Of a DNA stretch of 64,000 bases, positions 25,844 to 38,875 are shown piece by piece. A program made the translations under genes and the position numbers. The stretch's first letter is position 1. Each line of letters starts with the position of its first letter. The DNA is from Acorus gramineus (lineage: Eukaryota; Streptophyta; Magnoliopsida; Acorales; Acoraceae), in contig CM060849.1 of assembly GCA_030737835.1 (NCBI GenBank), forward strand, positions 8,330,268 to 8,394,267. The letters run 5' to 3'. The notes below the pieces were generated by a model that worked only from the letters and a program-made list of their open reading frames with translations, had not been told where the DNA came from and did no database searches.

Positions 25844-28800
25844 TCAGTGGTGGCCATAAATCTGACTCGCATCAAACTGGCCACCGCCATATGCCGGCTG
25901 CGGAGACAAACTCTTGGCATAAGCCCCCGCCTGAGGAGCGGCAGCAGGAACGGCAGCAGGAACCCCATACCCCTGCTGTTGCTCATAACCCACCTGACTA
26001 GGGTTCGGCTGCACGTACCCCGCTCCTGCCTGAGGTGGAGCCGCCCCGTATCCTGCGCTCTGAACATTGTTATACCCCGCTGCATCACCACCGCTGCTCC
26101 CCTGGTGGTACCCGTAACCCACGTTGTTTGCTACCTGCTGCGGCTCGCCATAACCGGGTTGTGATTGTGGGTACTGACCATACCCACCGGGTTGGCCATA
26201 CCCGCCTTGAGCATAACCTGATGGAGGAGCCTGGACCCCCTGTTGAGGATAGGCTGAGGGAGGCCCACCGGGTGCCGGCTGGCCGTAGCCGTCTGATGCA
26301 GGACCGTAGGGGTACGGTTGCTGCTGCTGTGGATACTGCTGCTGTGGTGCTCCACCATACAAGGCCGGTGGTCCCTGATACGGAACTTCCTGAGCAGGCC
26401 TTGGAGGGGCACCGTAGGATTGTGGAGGCGGTCCCTGAGATGGCGGCATCCCGTATGCCGGTGGCTTGTTGTAGGGCTGCTGGCCGTAACCCGATTGTGG
26501 GCCACCGCTGGGTTGCTGTGGGTACGCACCAGGTTGAGAGGCACCATAGACGGGCAGCTGGGTGTCGTACTTGGGCTCATCGTATCCGTGTCCATAGCCA
26601 TGTTGAGGTGGGGGTGCCGACTGAGGATAAGATGCGTGCTGTCCATATTCCGATGCTGGTGGAACCCCATAGTAGTTCGCTTGAGAAGGAGGACCATGGG
26701 CTTTTGGTGGGCCACCCGATATAGGACCGTCCATCACATGCCCTCCTCCACCTTGTCCATAGTAATCATAGCCGCTTCCACCATGATGCGGTGGGTGAGA
26801 GGGCCTTTGCTCCCAGCCATAGGTGCTTCTCTGAGGTGGCGGCTGCTGGTAGCCACTGTAGGATTGAGGGGGGTATTGGGAGGGTTGAGATGGATACATA
26901 CCTCGCTGCGGGTAGTCATAACCGCCGGCCGACTGAGAATGAGCAGTACCACTGCGGGGTGGTCCCCAGTGGGGTGTTGGGCCTGATGGGCCCCGCGGAC
27001 GGTAAGATTGCTGGGGATGGGTGGTGGAGAGGGGAGATGGCTTCAGAGGTATCTGACAATAACATTTTTGAGGAAGGGAAAAAATGTGAGACATTGGCAT
27101 ATGAAGTTAAATAGGAAGAGGCATATATCAACATGAAACAAGGAAAATGAATGAGATAATGCAGTAACTGAAAGGGAAGAAAACTCATACTTAGCAAGTT
27201 CATAATGTAACATCAGTAATAAAGACAATAGGGCACTGGTAGATCTATAAACCGAAAATCATGTACAGTAATGTAAATCAGCCTACTGATAACAAATATT
27301 AAACAACACTATATTTGGGGAATCCATAACCAGAATGATTAAAGCACGAATTGGCAGACAAGGTGCATATGGAATTACATGATCAGCAACAGAGACTTTT
27401 CAATAATTAACAAAAAAAAGAAATATTAAAAAAGACATAGAGATCCCCATACATTAAACAAGAATTAACATGTGAGATGTGGCACTTGAAAGTTCGCAGC
27501 CAGCTCTTTGCATGGATATAAATATCAAATTTGGGCCAAGGCTACTGTAAATAAAAAGAGTAATGCATTTAAAAAGATACTGATTTTAAAAATTCTCCAT
27601 CCAACTTCTACAAAATGGAATATTATGGTAGATCATGAGTGAGAGGAAATCTAATGTCAATAGAAAGAAGACGCTGTCTCAAATGAAACAAAAGAACATT
27701 TGGACAAACAATCACTTATGATTAAAAATTATGAAGGTCAAGCATAAAGATGGTCTCTTTTAGCAGAAGAAAAGCAGGATAGGAATGTGAGAAACAAATA
27801 AATAATTGCTTCGGTAATTTCAAGAACCAAAAAAAAAAAAGGTGGAAAAGATCAAGCCTGTAACTTCATTTACCCATGTCAAGATAGTGGAGCAATCACT
27901 GGGAAACGGGACATCCCTGCTGACTTGGCTCTCTGTACTTAAAAAAGGTTCACAGCTGGTTAGCATCACTGATGTATGTTCCTAGAGGTCTTAACAGTTT
28001 TGGCCAATGCATGAAATATATTGTTGCAGATTGAGCCTGCTTGTCTAGAGCTACCCCATGGTAATACAATTTCCTAGAAGTGCGACATGGTTCCCAATCA
28101 TGATTGACATATATTTTTATTTTTTAAGTTATATAGGTTATTTCATGGATAATACAACGCAAAAAAGAAAAGACGACATCCTAGCATGGCTTTTACTATT
28201 GTTATATATTGAAATAAGACAAAAATGGTCCACTAATTACCACTGATGTTTGATAGGCATGCAAGGCATGAAGAACTGAGTTTTCATAAGAAGACTGCCA
28301 CAAGATGCTTTGTTCCTAGTTAAGTGTTCATCATATGATATATGGAGGTTAAATGTGATACATTTTGGCATGCACAAGGTAGCAACAATTTGAGGATGAC
28401 AAGGATCCCATGTGTACACAATAGAGTGAACTCTACCAAGAATGGCGTCTTATAGGGCATGCATGAACTTGCATGGAATATTTGGGGTCACTAATTAGCA
28501 CTAAGATCACTAAGTATAAACTTTGATTCTTGAAGTCTTGGAGTGCTCTTACCAACCACAACATCCTGCAATGCCAAGGGTTAAAGCCTCATATCCCTCG
28601 TCACTGATGAGAGTGAATGGAGATTTATTGCTTACACCAAGGAACGAATGTAGACACCATATGAAAGGTATAGCCATATCTGCATTGTGAAATCCAACCA
28701 ATTCCAAATTGGCATCTTCAACATATATAAATTATGGCAACCGGCATCAAGGTGAGTTTCACGAGGATTATGCATGAATTAGGCAAGCTCTTACTCCACT

Positions 28801-31800
28801 CATCTCTCAAAACATGGACTTCATGTTCATCAAGTGTATATATGACATTCATTTTCACACAAGGAAAACATTACATGTGTCACGCAGTCATGCATTTTTT
28901 GCCATCAACAAGGAATTTACCTCATTTTAATCAACAACTACATATTGCCTTTACATATAACATAACAAGCTTCATTAATGTGTCAAAATAGTTTCCAGCA
29001 AATACTTGCGTCCAAAGTTTAGATAAGTCAGCAATCTTAAAAGCAACAGAATCAACAACAAAGATACGATTACATCTCTCCATTTTAAAAAGCATAGTTA
29101 TTGAAAGAAAAAAAAAATCAATGCAAAATTTTAGCTTTTCAAATACACATATACTCTTTGTAGTGTTGTATCCTTTAAAAATCCACATATAGTTTTTGCC
29201 AGAGATCTAGAAGGAAACATTTAATAGTGACTTTAACAAATCTCACTACTTGTAACAATGGTCAACATGTATGACAAACTTTATAACAAAAAAAAAAAAA
29301 CACCATCTACCAGGGGTATATAAGTGCAAGGCACGTTGTGCACAAATAATCTTTATAATAACTTTTGACAAATTTTATAGAGAGGCTTTGTAGAAGTTTT
29401 ATTTGTCTAAGAAGGCAGATAAACTTTTTTAGGAGATTTCTGTATTTTTTTTGGTGTAGCGGGTGTACTATCATTACCCAATAACTTTATGTCACAAGGA
29501 AATTTTGGGCAAACGAACTCTCAAATGGGCAGGTACATGTGCATTAATATAATAGAGAATGTGTGTTCTCATCATAGAATGGAGAAAAAATGGAAATGTC
29601 AACCAGATCTTGCAAATTCACATGCAGGCATAAGGAACAAATGGATTAACATGCAAAGGTGTAATAACTCTTCTCATTAACTGGAGAATGAAAAAGATAA
29701 ACCGAAGGGATAATTGAGGTGCTTTTGCAGGAAAAAACTGTAATCCCCAAGGTCGTGACCTAAAAGCTGTAATGTGGTCTCAATCGGTTATGCTCATAGG
29801 TAACAGGATGGAAGATCTCACAGCATAATGTAGACAACAGAGCAAATGATTAAAAGTATAGAAGCTACATCATGAACCTTGCAACCAACAATAAACATGT
29901 ACTACGTGTTAACTGTTAATACAAGAAGCTGAAACATCTAAACCCCATCATAGATGCACAAAATTTAAGAGACTGACACAATTGACTAAGCAAAAAACTA
30001 TATATATACTCTTGAATCACATCAAATACATGCACGGTATAAAAACTCTATCTCACTCTTGTTATCTCTTTCCTTCTAATCCTTCATCTCCCCTTTTTCC
30101 CCCTCTTAGACATTATTCTTCTCCTTCCTTTACCACGTTATCAAAACCATACAGACACAAGTTGATTGGAAACAAAAGTCCAACTTGTTAGATCTGAAAT
30201 CAAATCCTGATCACAATGAAAGAATGCACATCCCTAACCAAACTTGAAAAATAAACCTATAGTCTGATACCCAGATCCATCACATAATAATTCCATCTGA
30301 CCGAAATCTGATGTGTCAAACGAGCAATTGTAAACTACAAAAAGAACAAACACACATCCTGGTATCCCACCATGCATTACCCAAAACAACAGCATAAATT
30401 CTAAATGGCATGCAATAAACTGAGCCTGATTGATCCATGCTAGAAATCATAATAAATAAATAAAAAGAGCATATTCTTGACTAGACTGACACTATTTCTG
30501 TGAGGAGAACAACTTATGTCTAAAATTCCTCCCTTAGATAACCTGGAGGATTAGTACTTTCAGCACACAGTATCAACAACATATCTTTGAATCAAGCTTA
30601 GAAAATTATATGATATGAATGGACCAAAAAAATCCATCAACACAATATCCATGTAAACGCTCCAAAAATCACCAAACAGCTTCCTTCCATCTCTTTCCTA
30701 ATAAGTATTAAATACGCCAAAAAATTGTTTTGACTTATTTTGCTCTGTAAGAGTGCTCCCACGGCTGAGGTACCCACTTAGCCAATTACACAGCATAATT
30801 CTGATTAGTAAACATGAAATTCAAATACAAGACTACAGAAGAAAAGATTTTCATGTACATTAAAATGTTATTCAATTCACCATCTTATAAAATGCAGCAC
30901 AGGGGTTACACCAGAGTGGAAAAAAGTACCACCACACTTCCATATTTTGCACATTTAAGATTACTAACCGCAATAATCTCATAACAAATACCAATTAAAG
31001 ATCTAAACGAATCTACAAATAACTAAACATTATCTGTTAAGAAGTTCAAATAGACTATTATGAGATTCATAATAATACCTGATTCATGACTTCCCTTATC
31101 ATCTCTTTGGCAGTATCAATCTGTTTTTTGTTTCCAGTCACGCGAACAGTTCTTTCCTTGGATGAATCGCCCTCAGGAAGATGTTGTGGTATCAACTATT
31201 TTAGGTAAAAAGAAAATTCAGCATACAGAAGAGAAACCACCCACATCACCTAACCTACAGAATCTAGAACTTCGCTAAATGCGAACTACCTGAATGCGTG
31301 CTCCAGACCTAGTTTGGAGGCTCTTAATGGTTTCACCTCCTTTGCCTATGATCAATCCAACCTGCCAAAACATACAATTGCATGAAGAAAAGAAGATTTT
31401 GGACCAGAGGTACATGGTATAAATCCATACATCAGTTGTACAATACAAGACCCAAGTTTTACCTTTTCATTTGGAACTTGTATTTCAAGCTGCTCCGCAC
31501 CAGTTTGAATTGTACTAAAGCCTCTGGCCACAAGGGACGGTGAACCGCCCGCATCAGCCTGGAGAAGACAAAAGGTAAAAATATAAATTGCAAAGAAAAA
31601 AAGGAAAGTAGAGTTACAAAGGTAAAAAAAATTAACAAACCTCTGCTATGACATCCTTTATTAATTGCTCAGCCTTTTTGATGTTCTCTGGAGCACCAAT
31701 CAGCTCCACAGGACGGGTCAAAGAGTTTCGATCAGCATCAACATCCCTTGTGATTTGAATTTTTGCCCCTGAATTCATTTGCAGGAATTTGATTGTATCA

Positions 31801-33289
31801 CCAGCTTTTCCTATAAGAACCCCAACCTGTTGCAACAAGATCAAAATCAGTTCAAGAACTCTTACTACTACGGGTTTGGGAGAATGAATAATATATCCGT
31901 CAAATCAAATTAGTGATGGTTTAACCAGTTAGTCTAATCAACACAAGGCATTTGTATTTGAAACCATGAGGTCATAGATTCAAATCCCACCACTAACCTA
32001 AAAAACATTAAGCAATAACGCGGTTTGTTCTCCTTTGTGTGAAGGGAGAGAAACAGTGGACAATGACAAATTATACAGATCAGGTAGACCTAAGAACATT
32101 CATTAAGCAATATAAATGCATAGATTGGATAGACAAGTCACCTTGTCATTGGGAACTTCAATTTTACGAGACGATGAAAGTGGATCATCAGAAGAAAGAA
32201 CATCCTGTTCAGGTACCACAAAAGCAGGCTGCTGGGCACTCTCCGCTGGGGCCTGATCTGTACTTCCAACTGGTGGAAGCACCTCTTCCTTTGGTTCTTC
32301 ATGACCACCATTGGCAGCTGAAAAGGAGTATGGTAAAGAATTATTGACGTAATAAGCTAACTCAAGCAACTAATTTTAAAATATTAGAACTAGAGCTCTA
32401 CATATTCCAACCACATATATTAACTGTCGGCATATCTTTTAGACAATCTAAGATCCATGGTGCCAGAATCAATAAGACATCATGGTCATCTGATTTGGCC
32501 GAGTTCAATAAATCCAGTAGTTTTACCCTTTCAAAAACCCATTTCAACCAATTTCATGCCATTAAGAGTAAGCCAGGGAACCAAATCCAAGAAATTAAAT
32601 ACATAACAGAATCAACAGAAACCAAACTAAGGACTACTTGATTAAATATGCAACTTGACAGATATACATAATATCCAACAAAACATCTTTCTTTCACCAA
32701 ATAATCCAAATTTCATCCACACCAACAACAGTGATGAGTTGTTCCTTTCTGCTTAGAATTCTAATTGATGCAAAATCTAATAACAGCATAGTATAAATAG
32801 AACAAAGATGCTAACCAACTCCAAATCTAGGGTTTTCTCATCCAACAAAAAAAAAAAAAAACAAATCATGGAAATCCAAAACATGAGCCAAACAACTAAG
32901 GGAAACATACCCAATCCATCGGTGGTCCCCTCATCGACTCGCTGACGCTTCACCTCGGAACCCTCCACGGAATCCCCCGCACCCTCCGAAGCCTCCTTCG
33001 CCCCAGTCAACCCCGTCTCCTCAGCCGCCTCGACCTCCGCCTCCGACTTCCCATTCCTGTCCGCCACCGCCGCCTCAGTGACCTCCTCCAGCTTCCGCTT
33101 CCGATCAGAAGCATCGACGTGGCCATCGGCCTCTACAGGAGGCGCCTCCTCCTCTCCTCCTCCTCCTTCCGCGGGCTGAGCCGACTCCAGCTCCTCCACC
33201 GCGGAATCCTTCTGCGGGGCCTCTGGCTCCGCTTCTGATAGAGCGGCGGCGGCGGCGGCGGCCACAGCAAGCGTCTCTTCCTCCGCCAT
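25844..33289 (-). CDS. two-KH-domain RNA/ssDNA-binding protein, FUBP/KSRP type
   Basis: Putative nuclear RNA- or ssDNA-binding regulator. Seven exons, 5' to 3': 33289-32911, 32317-32142, 31826-31641, 31558-31463, 31361-31290, 31195-31079, 27052-25844. All introns are GT-AG. The sum is 2235 nt, giving 744 aa. Residues 1-185 are acidic and Ala/Glu-rich with a KRKLEE and a VKRQRVDE basic patch (possible nuclear signals). KH1 spans about 177-247 with GxxG loop GKAG at 191-194. KH2 spans about 267-342 with GKGG at 285-288. Residues 343-744, all from the last exon, are rich in Gly, Tyr, Pro and Gln with repeated GYG/PPQ/SGYG units, a prion-like low-complexity tail. Intron 6 is 4.0 kb. Arabidopsis At4g10070 is a KH protein of this kind, close to the PME1 locus At4g10050. 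The long frames on both strands of 25847-27203 are shadows of this GC-rich exon. Confidence 0.93.
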
Positions 33290-33416
33290 GAGTGGGACGA
33301 GGAGAAGAGAGAATCCGAAGGAGAGAAAGTGAGAGAACAAGTGGTAGAGATGCTATTAGGGTTAGAGAGTATGAAAGAAGTAACGATGAGAGATTGGGTT
33401 GGGGTGGTTTTAGGGC

Positions 33417-33426
33417 AATATATATG
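33417..33426 (-). promoter_or_regulatory. candidate TATA box of the KH gene
   Basis: CATATATATTG on the minus strand lies about 130 bp upstream of the ATG. An AACCCTAA telo-box-like element (about 33357-33364) lies between it and the ATG, a motif frequent in 5' regions of plant genes for RNA and ribosome functions. Motif evidence only. Confidence 0.45.
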
Positions 33427-33826
33427 AAGCATGTCTGGATTTTTTTTTTCATGTTTTTGTTTACCCCCTGAGGTTTCTATTTTTTACAGAACAGTCCCTG
33501 ATCGTGTGATCCCGGGCCTGACACTGGGCCGGTCTTGGCTCAGTCAACTCCAAACCCAGAGGAGGCTTCGCTGTGTTTTTTACAATTTCAAATACAATCT
33601 CATATCAATAATGATTTTTGGGTTTCAATTGTTATACTCTATCCTAAGCCTCATGAGGTGGTAAGTTTGAATTACTCATATTACCCCCAACTAATCTCAC
33701 CGATTTTTTTATAACCGGTCTAATAAATGCTGAGGCAGTTACGATTTGGGGTGATTATTTCCCTTTTTCAGGACTCTAATTCAATCGCACGATCAAAAAA
33801 ATAAAAAATCATGACTTTTTTTATAT

Positions 33827-34150
33827 ACAGATTGATACGTTGTAACGAAAACAAACATCAATTTCAATTTTTCATTCAGATTTGATTGGTGGAGAAGAGA
33901 AGATTTCAACGTTTTTTATTTGTGTGATTAGATTGTGGTGCAAACCTCCAGATTAAGCTTTTTCGGACCCCAAAAAAATCACGATTTACAATTTTTAGAT
34001 CCAGATTGATCAGTGGAAATGAAAACAAATATCAAAATTTTTTTTTTCAGTTTGATCGGTGGAGAATATAAGAATTACACGATTCATTTATTTTGTTTGC
34101 GACCTGATCGTGGTGTAAATAATGGAGATTCATTCAAGTTAGGCTTTTTT
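33827..34150 (+). repeat. tandem duplication, period about 180 bp
   Basis: Two diverged copies at about 33827-33960 and 34005-34150 share CAGATTGAT, GAAAACAAA.ATCAA, TTTGAT.GGTGGAGAA and GTGGTG.AAA in the same order. They lie near the left end of the MULE-like segment and may be subterminal repeats. Confidence 0.65.
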
Positions 34151-35571
34151 CAATCTAAATAATTCATGTAGATCTAATTTTTTTTATTATTTCTTTGAAT
34201 CATCATATACTTTTTTTTATATCAAATTTAAATTAAATTCATATACATGTTGTGTAGCTGGATTTAGATGCATTTTTTGTGTTTTTACGTGTGATCTGTA
34301 TAGTCGGGTTTTACTGGTGTGTGTGTATATTTATGCATATTGAGTCATTCAACATATTTTTTAGCTTTGAATGATCATTATTCAATTAATTAGATTCAAT
34401 ATTCAGCAATATCGAATATGTAGTTGATTAAAATTTCAGATACACGTGTATCTTGAATTTGTTTTCCAGCCCAATTTGAAGTTTGATATTTTATTTCTAT
34501 GGATTTGATTTATGTGTATCTGATAAATATTTAATTGCTTATTATCGTATATATAAAAAGACTTGAAAGACTTTTATTGAAAATCTATGCACTGCTCATT
34601 AGTATGTAGACCATAAATTGTTTGTTTGAATTTAAGATACAGTACTATATCTTAATTATATAACATGTTGCAACTTCTTTTTTTTAGCAGGCAGTGATGA
34701 CGATTTTATGGATGAGCCATGCGAAGACGCAATCCATTTGGAAAACATCAAATGTTTGAGTTGTGTAAAAAACATCTTGATGCTTTGTATGATGACTTGA
34801 CGAAACAAGTCCCCTGATTACAATGACTGCAGTGTTGGTGATAAGCAGATGCCAGATTCAATTGTTCACTCGCCTTTCAAGGTTCGAAGTAAATGACAAC
34901 CACCATCAAGAAGGAAGGCACCCAAGGTCTACAAGCCGAGGAATAAGAAAGCAAAAATACCTCGAGGATCTAATATTTAGAAGGTTGTAGAGGGATGTTT
35001 GTTATAATGTGTTTGTCATTGTGTTTGTGAACTTCATTTTACATTGTCATAATGCTTTGTTATTAGATTTGCATTGTTCATTATATATATCAATTACAAT
35101 GTCAAAACACATCACAATTTCATATATGAATCACCTTTTGTTTTGGAAATTATACAGGTTTTCAGATACACATTTCAAATTCAGATACACTACAAATTTA
35201 CTTTGCCAGGTTTTCAAGTAGTACCAATAATTCACTATGTAACAGATATAACCAATCTTATATGATATATTTAGAATTAAGATACCCCTAATAAACACCT
35301 CACAATAACCAAATATATTTCACATACAAAAGACCTTATATTTGCAATTTATATTGATGTCTAATACAACTTTTCAGATACACATGCAAATTCAAATACA
35401 TCTGAACTGTATCATATATGAAGTTAAACACAGAACCAAAAACCAATCAGTTGTTCATCAAACATCAGCAGTACATTGAATACATAATTTAGTAAACAAA
35501 CATCAACAAAAAGTTATCATTTAATGTGACCCAAATTTTTTTTCTTAAAACAAACTCCATTCCTTTGCTGA

Positions 35572-36621
35572 TCAAGGTTCCATGTACATTTGCCTGACCA
35601 TGTGATCTTCAATTGTATACGTACGGTGCTTGTCATTCAGAAACTTATGCATAATGTGTGCCCTTATTGGTCTACACTTCTTCTTATCCATTTTATGCGT
35701 GGTCACTTCCTCGTTGGCAGCATACTGTTTCATTATGTTTAGGACGACTGGACCACAATCCATCCTGCAATAAAACAGTTTCTATTAAGATATAGATAAT
35801 AAACTAAATGTTGAACTTTCATATTGAATTACACTTACGACATTCGATCTTGCTGCGGTGCGTCTATCACTGATACGATTTCGCCACCTTTGTTGCCACT
35901 GAAGTGTTTTCCAAACTCTTTCCTCTGTTTTTAAATTGTAGATACAAAGGAAAAATCAATTCAGATACACTTTTCAAGATCTTACAATAGTTAGCAGAAA
36001 TAATTTTCAGATATACAAAATCAACTATTCTAATAAACCTATGCACATTAATGATTTTCAGATACAAATATCTGAAATTATATACTCGTTCTATGATTTT
36101 GACCCAGAAAATGAACAATGTGCACAATAAAACCTAAATCGATTGAACAATGTCAAATATTGACTTTTCTCAAATTTGGATACACAGGTAAATGAAGATA
36201 ACACATCAGATGCAATTTAGTCATTGATTATGAGATTATGATTATATAATATTTTACAAATCACTACGTATTTTCAGAAACATGAATCTTAAAGTCTCAA
36301 ATTAACAATGTTCAATGCGTTCAACTATGTACGCATATCTGAAAAACTTAGATTAACATATTTATTAAATAATTTTCAGATACACATATTATTAATAGAT
36401 GAAAAAGGTGTGCAAGGGAACTTCGAAAATTGAGACGCTTTCATATTTGTTTTCAACTTTTCAAAAGTGCAAAAATTCATAGAATGTTTATGTTTATGTC
36501 ACAAAAAAAAAAGACGCAGTGAGGTTTCGATGATTGCAAGAAATCTAACTTTTTTTTTCGCCATTGTCGATGATTTTTTTTGTGGAAGATGATCAGATGA
36601 ACTCGTCATCGCCGTTTCTTT
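35572..36621 (-). pseudogene. Ulp1-like cysteine protease remnant (MULE-carried)
   Basis: Two recognisable exons join in frame. The upstream exon (about 35934-35839) ends in a GEIVSVIDAPQQDRM-encoding stretch with a GTAAGT donor. The downstream exon (from about 35765 to stop 35572) starts after TTTATTGCAG and encodes SMDCGPVVLNIMKQYA. DCG holds the catalytic cysteine region of Ulp1/SENP-type peptidases. A possible first exon with ATG near 36621 encodes a short Ser/Lys-rich start followed by MAKKKVRF. The His and Asp parts of the catalytic site and most of the domain are missing, so this is a fragment. Ulp1 domains are well known in plant Mutator-like elements, but a captured host gene cannot be excluded. 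Confidence 0.6.
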
Positions 36622-37226
36622 TTTTTTTCTTTCGTTCGTCCAGTTCGCCCAGTTCAAAAATTGTATGGTTCGCCCAAATTGGAAACCCTAGGTGGTTTAA
36701 AATTTTTTGAAAAATTTCAGTCGAGGAGGAAGGATTAATGACGCCCTGTTTTTTGAGATTTCTTATCGATGATTAATGGTGAGATGATTTAATTGGAGCC
36801 AATTTTTAAATTTCTTACAAGGGTAATTATGTCATTGACTTTTTGGCTGTTTGAAAATATCAATTAAAGAACGAATAGGATTATGCCACCTATTGGGGCT
36901 CACCAATGTGGCCTAGTTTTTGGGGCCTAACTCCAAACCCAGAGGAGGCTTGGCTGTGTTTTTTACAATTTCAAATGCAATCTCATATACATCTTTCATC
37001 CCCTAATTGTAATGACCTATTTATCTTGTTGAAAAGTTTTTATATTTCCTATAAATAATATAATGTAATTCATTTTAGTATATTCTTGCTTTTTATAAGA
37101 ATGCATACCTCAACTAGTATATGATCTCTTAAAAAAATAATATGGGTTGATTGTATTTTGGACTGGAAATGGGGCATAGCCTAACATTGTTGACATATTA
37201 TTGATGCAACGGCGCTCACACATTAA

Positions 37227-38054
37227 GGCTCCGTTTGGATCAGTGTTTCACCCACGTTTGCGGCATGGATGCATTGAAATGCCCAAACCCAATCCGAAAC
37301 ATCATTCGGCGTCCATGCCACGAGAAAAACAGATCTGCGTTCATAGTGTAAATTGATTGCGTTCGAGGTCGCCTCAAAAGAATGATTTTGGCAACGCAAG
37401 GCGAATGTTAATTGGTCTTTGAGCGTGTGTTACAAGTCTACCCTTGCACGTTTGGTGAAATGATAGCCCTGTCCCCGAAATTTGATTGACCTTTGCTAGC
37501 ACTAAAAAACCAAAAAAGTGGTTCTTCAAGGTTTCTCCTCTCGCCGATTGTACATGCCACATCGTCGCCATTTGAGCGTCTTGAACGATTGATCTCCAAC
37601 AACAAAAAATCAGGTGATATTCTCGTCTTCTATCTCTCTTCGAACATTTTCCCTCTCCTTAAAATGATCCTATACGTATATGATGACAATGATTTGTGTA
37701 GGTAATTTATGAGATCGATGTGAGTGTGAAAAACCGATGGATTACGGTGCTCGTCCTCTCGATCTCTTGGTTCTAGGTAGTCAGTTTCAGCTTCTAGGTG
37801 GTCCAAAGATCTACTCCGGCTGCCGCAGTGGAAAGGGAAAGATGGTTAGGGTTTGCTGTGTGAGGTCTGAAGGGATATATATATGAGGGGCATTTTGGTA
37901 ATGTGGGATTCCAGCTTCCACAACTCTACCAGGGGTGCCAAACAAGAGTAACAGCCCATGCGAGGGCTTGCCTAACGTGCCCACTTGTAGTCCTCATTAT
38001 CAAACGCAGCTTATTACAAATGCTGAGTTTGACATCCCACATTCAAACGGACCC
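37227..38054. mobile_element. PIF/Harbinger-like MITE (828 bp)
   Basis: The left end GGCTCCGTTTGGATCAGTG and right end, read inward, GGGTCCGTTTGAATGTGGG are imperfect inverted repeats. TAA flanks both sides (37224-37226 and 38055-38057), matching the TWA target preference of PIF/Harbinger. The interior has no transposase. It includes a more GC-rich stretch (about 37730-37880) that might be captured sequence. Confidence 0.6.
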
Positions 38055-38559
38055 TAAGTCTTTTTCAACTTGTTTGAGACAAAATGTATGAAAAATTAAG
38101 TTTTTTTTATTTTTTTCAAGCAAAAAATATATTGATTTATTATATATTTCATTTTTCATAAGAGTATGCAAGTGAATATATACTTTTACAAATTCAAAAC
38201 GGTTGGGGGCTGCATATATGTCTAAATATATTATTGTTCCATATATTATATTAGAGTGTTGTTATTCTCAACCCATTTTACAGTCTCATATACCTCATTA
38301 GCCATGTGCACTCACTGTAATGAGGTATATGTCTTGTTAGATTTTTTTTAACATTCTATGAATGTGTTTATACGACTAATTAAAGTATATATTTTATTTT
38401 TTGTAAAAATAAATATCTTGTGTATATTCATTTTTTAAAAATCAAAACGAGTGCAGATTGATTTAGGGTTGGAAGTATAGTTGGGTCTAACATTTTCCTA
38501 TACTCTACTATATCAATATATATAACAATATAAAGTGTGTGTGTGTATCAATATTATGC

Positions 38560-38875
38560 GAATATTCCACTCAAAGAATATGTAGGCCCACTGTCAAATC
38601 AACTGTCATCACCTCTTATAAATCACCTGTCAAATCAACTATCATCACCTCTTATAAATCAACTATCATTACTTTTTCACCTTTTATAAATCTTTATCCA
38701 TACTTTATTCACATTTTACCAAACAACAAAACATTTATTCTTACGTTTACCAACAAGAATAATTCAAAACACAATCAAACACAAAATTACTTTATCCTTA
38801 TTTATACTTACTTATGCTTGGATAAATCGATACCTAAGAATAAATCTTTTTATTCATGTTCCAAACAGGGCCATA
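38560..38875 (+). repeat. repeat family A, copy 1
   Basis: Contains CACTGTCAAATCAAC, CATCACCTCT.ATAAATCACCT, CTTTATTCACATTTTAC and ACTTTATCCTTATTTATACT. The same blocks in the same order occur on the minus strand at 43345-43085, so the two copies are inverted. It ends close to CAAACAGGGCC, a terminus-like sequence. Non-coding; probably part of a DNA transposon. Confidence 0.65.

Larger units (their letters stand above)
33546..36988. mobile_element. MULE-like segment bracketed by a 60-bp direct repeat
   Basis: A 60-bp sequence beginning AACTCCAAACCCAGAGGAGG occurs at 33546-33605 and again at 36929-36988, differing at about two bases. The roughly 3.3 kb between contain an internal duplication (33827-34150), a fragment encoding a basic Lys/Pro/Arg-rich C-terminus (about 34880-34980, plus strand), an Ulp1-type protease remnant on the minus strand, and repeated TTTTCAGATACACA-like motifs. 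Ulp1 proteases are carried by Mutator-like elements in plants, which suggests a non-autonomous MULE-derived segment. No transposase and no clean terminal inverted repeats were seen, so class and borders are tentative. Confidence 0.5.

Noticed and set aside
25847-27203. Several long open frames on both strands (up to 229 codons on the plus strand)
   Set aside because: They are out-of-frame or antisense readings of the GC-rich, stop-poor last exon of the KH gene. Their translations are Arg/His/Trp-rich with no domain.
31905-32045. Possible tRNA-derived SINE in KH intron 2 (TGGTTTAACCAGTTAG and AGATTCAAATCCC resembling A and B boxes)
   Set aside because: Only two weak box matches, with no clear tail, target duplication or second copy in the window. 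Too weak to annotate.
33546-36988. Reading the 60-bp direct repeat as a transposon target-site duplication
   Set aside because: No plant transposase makes a 60-bp duplication. A repair-based or recombination origin is more likely, so it is reported only as a bracketing repeat.
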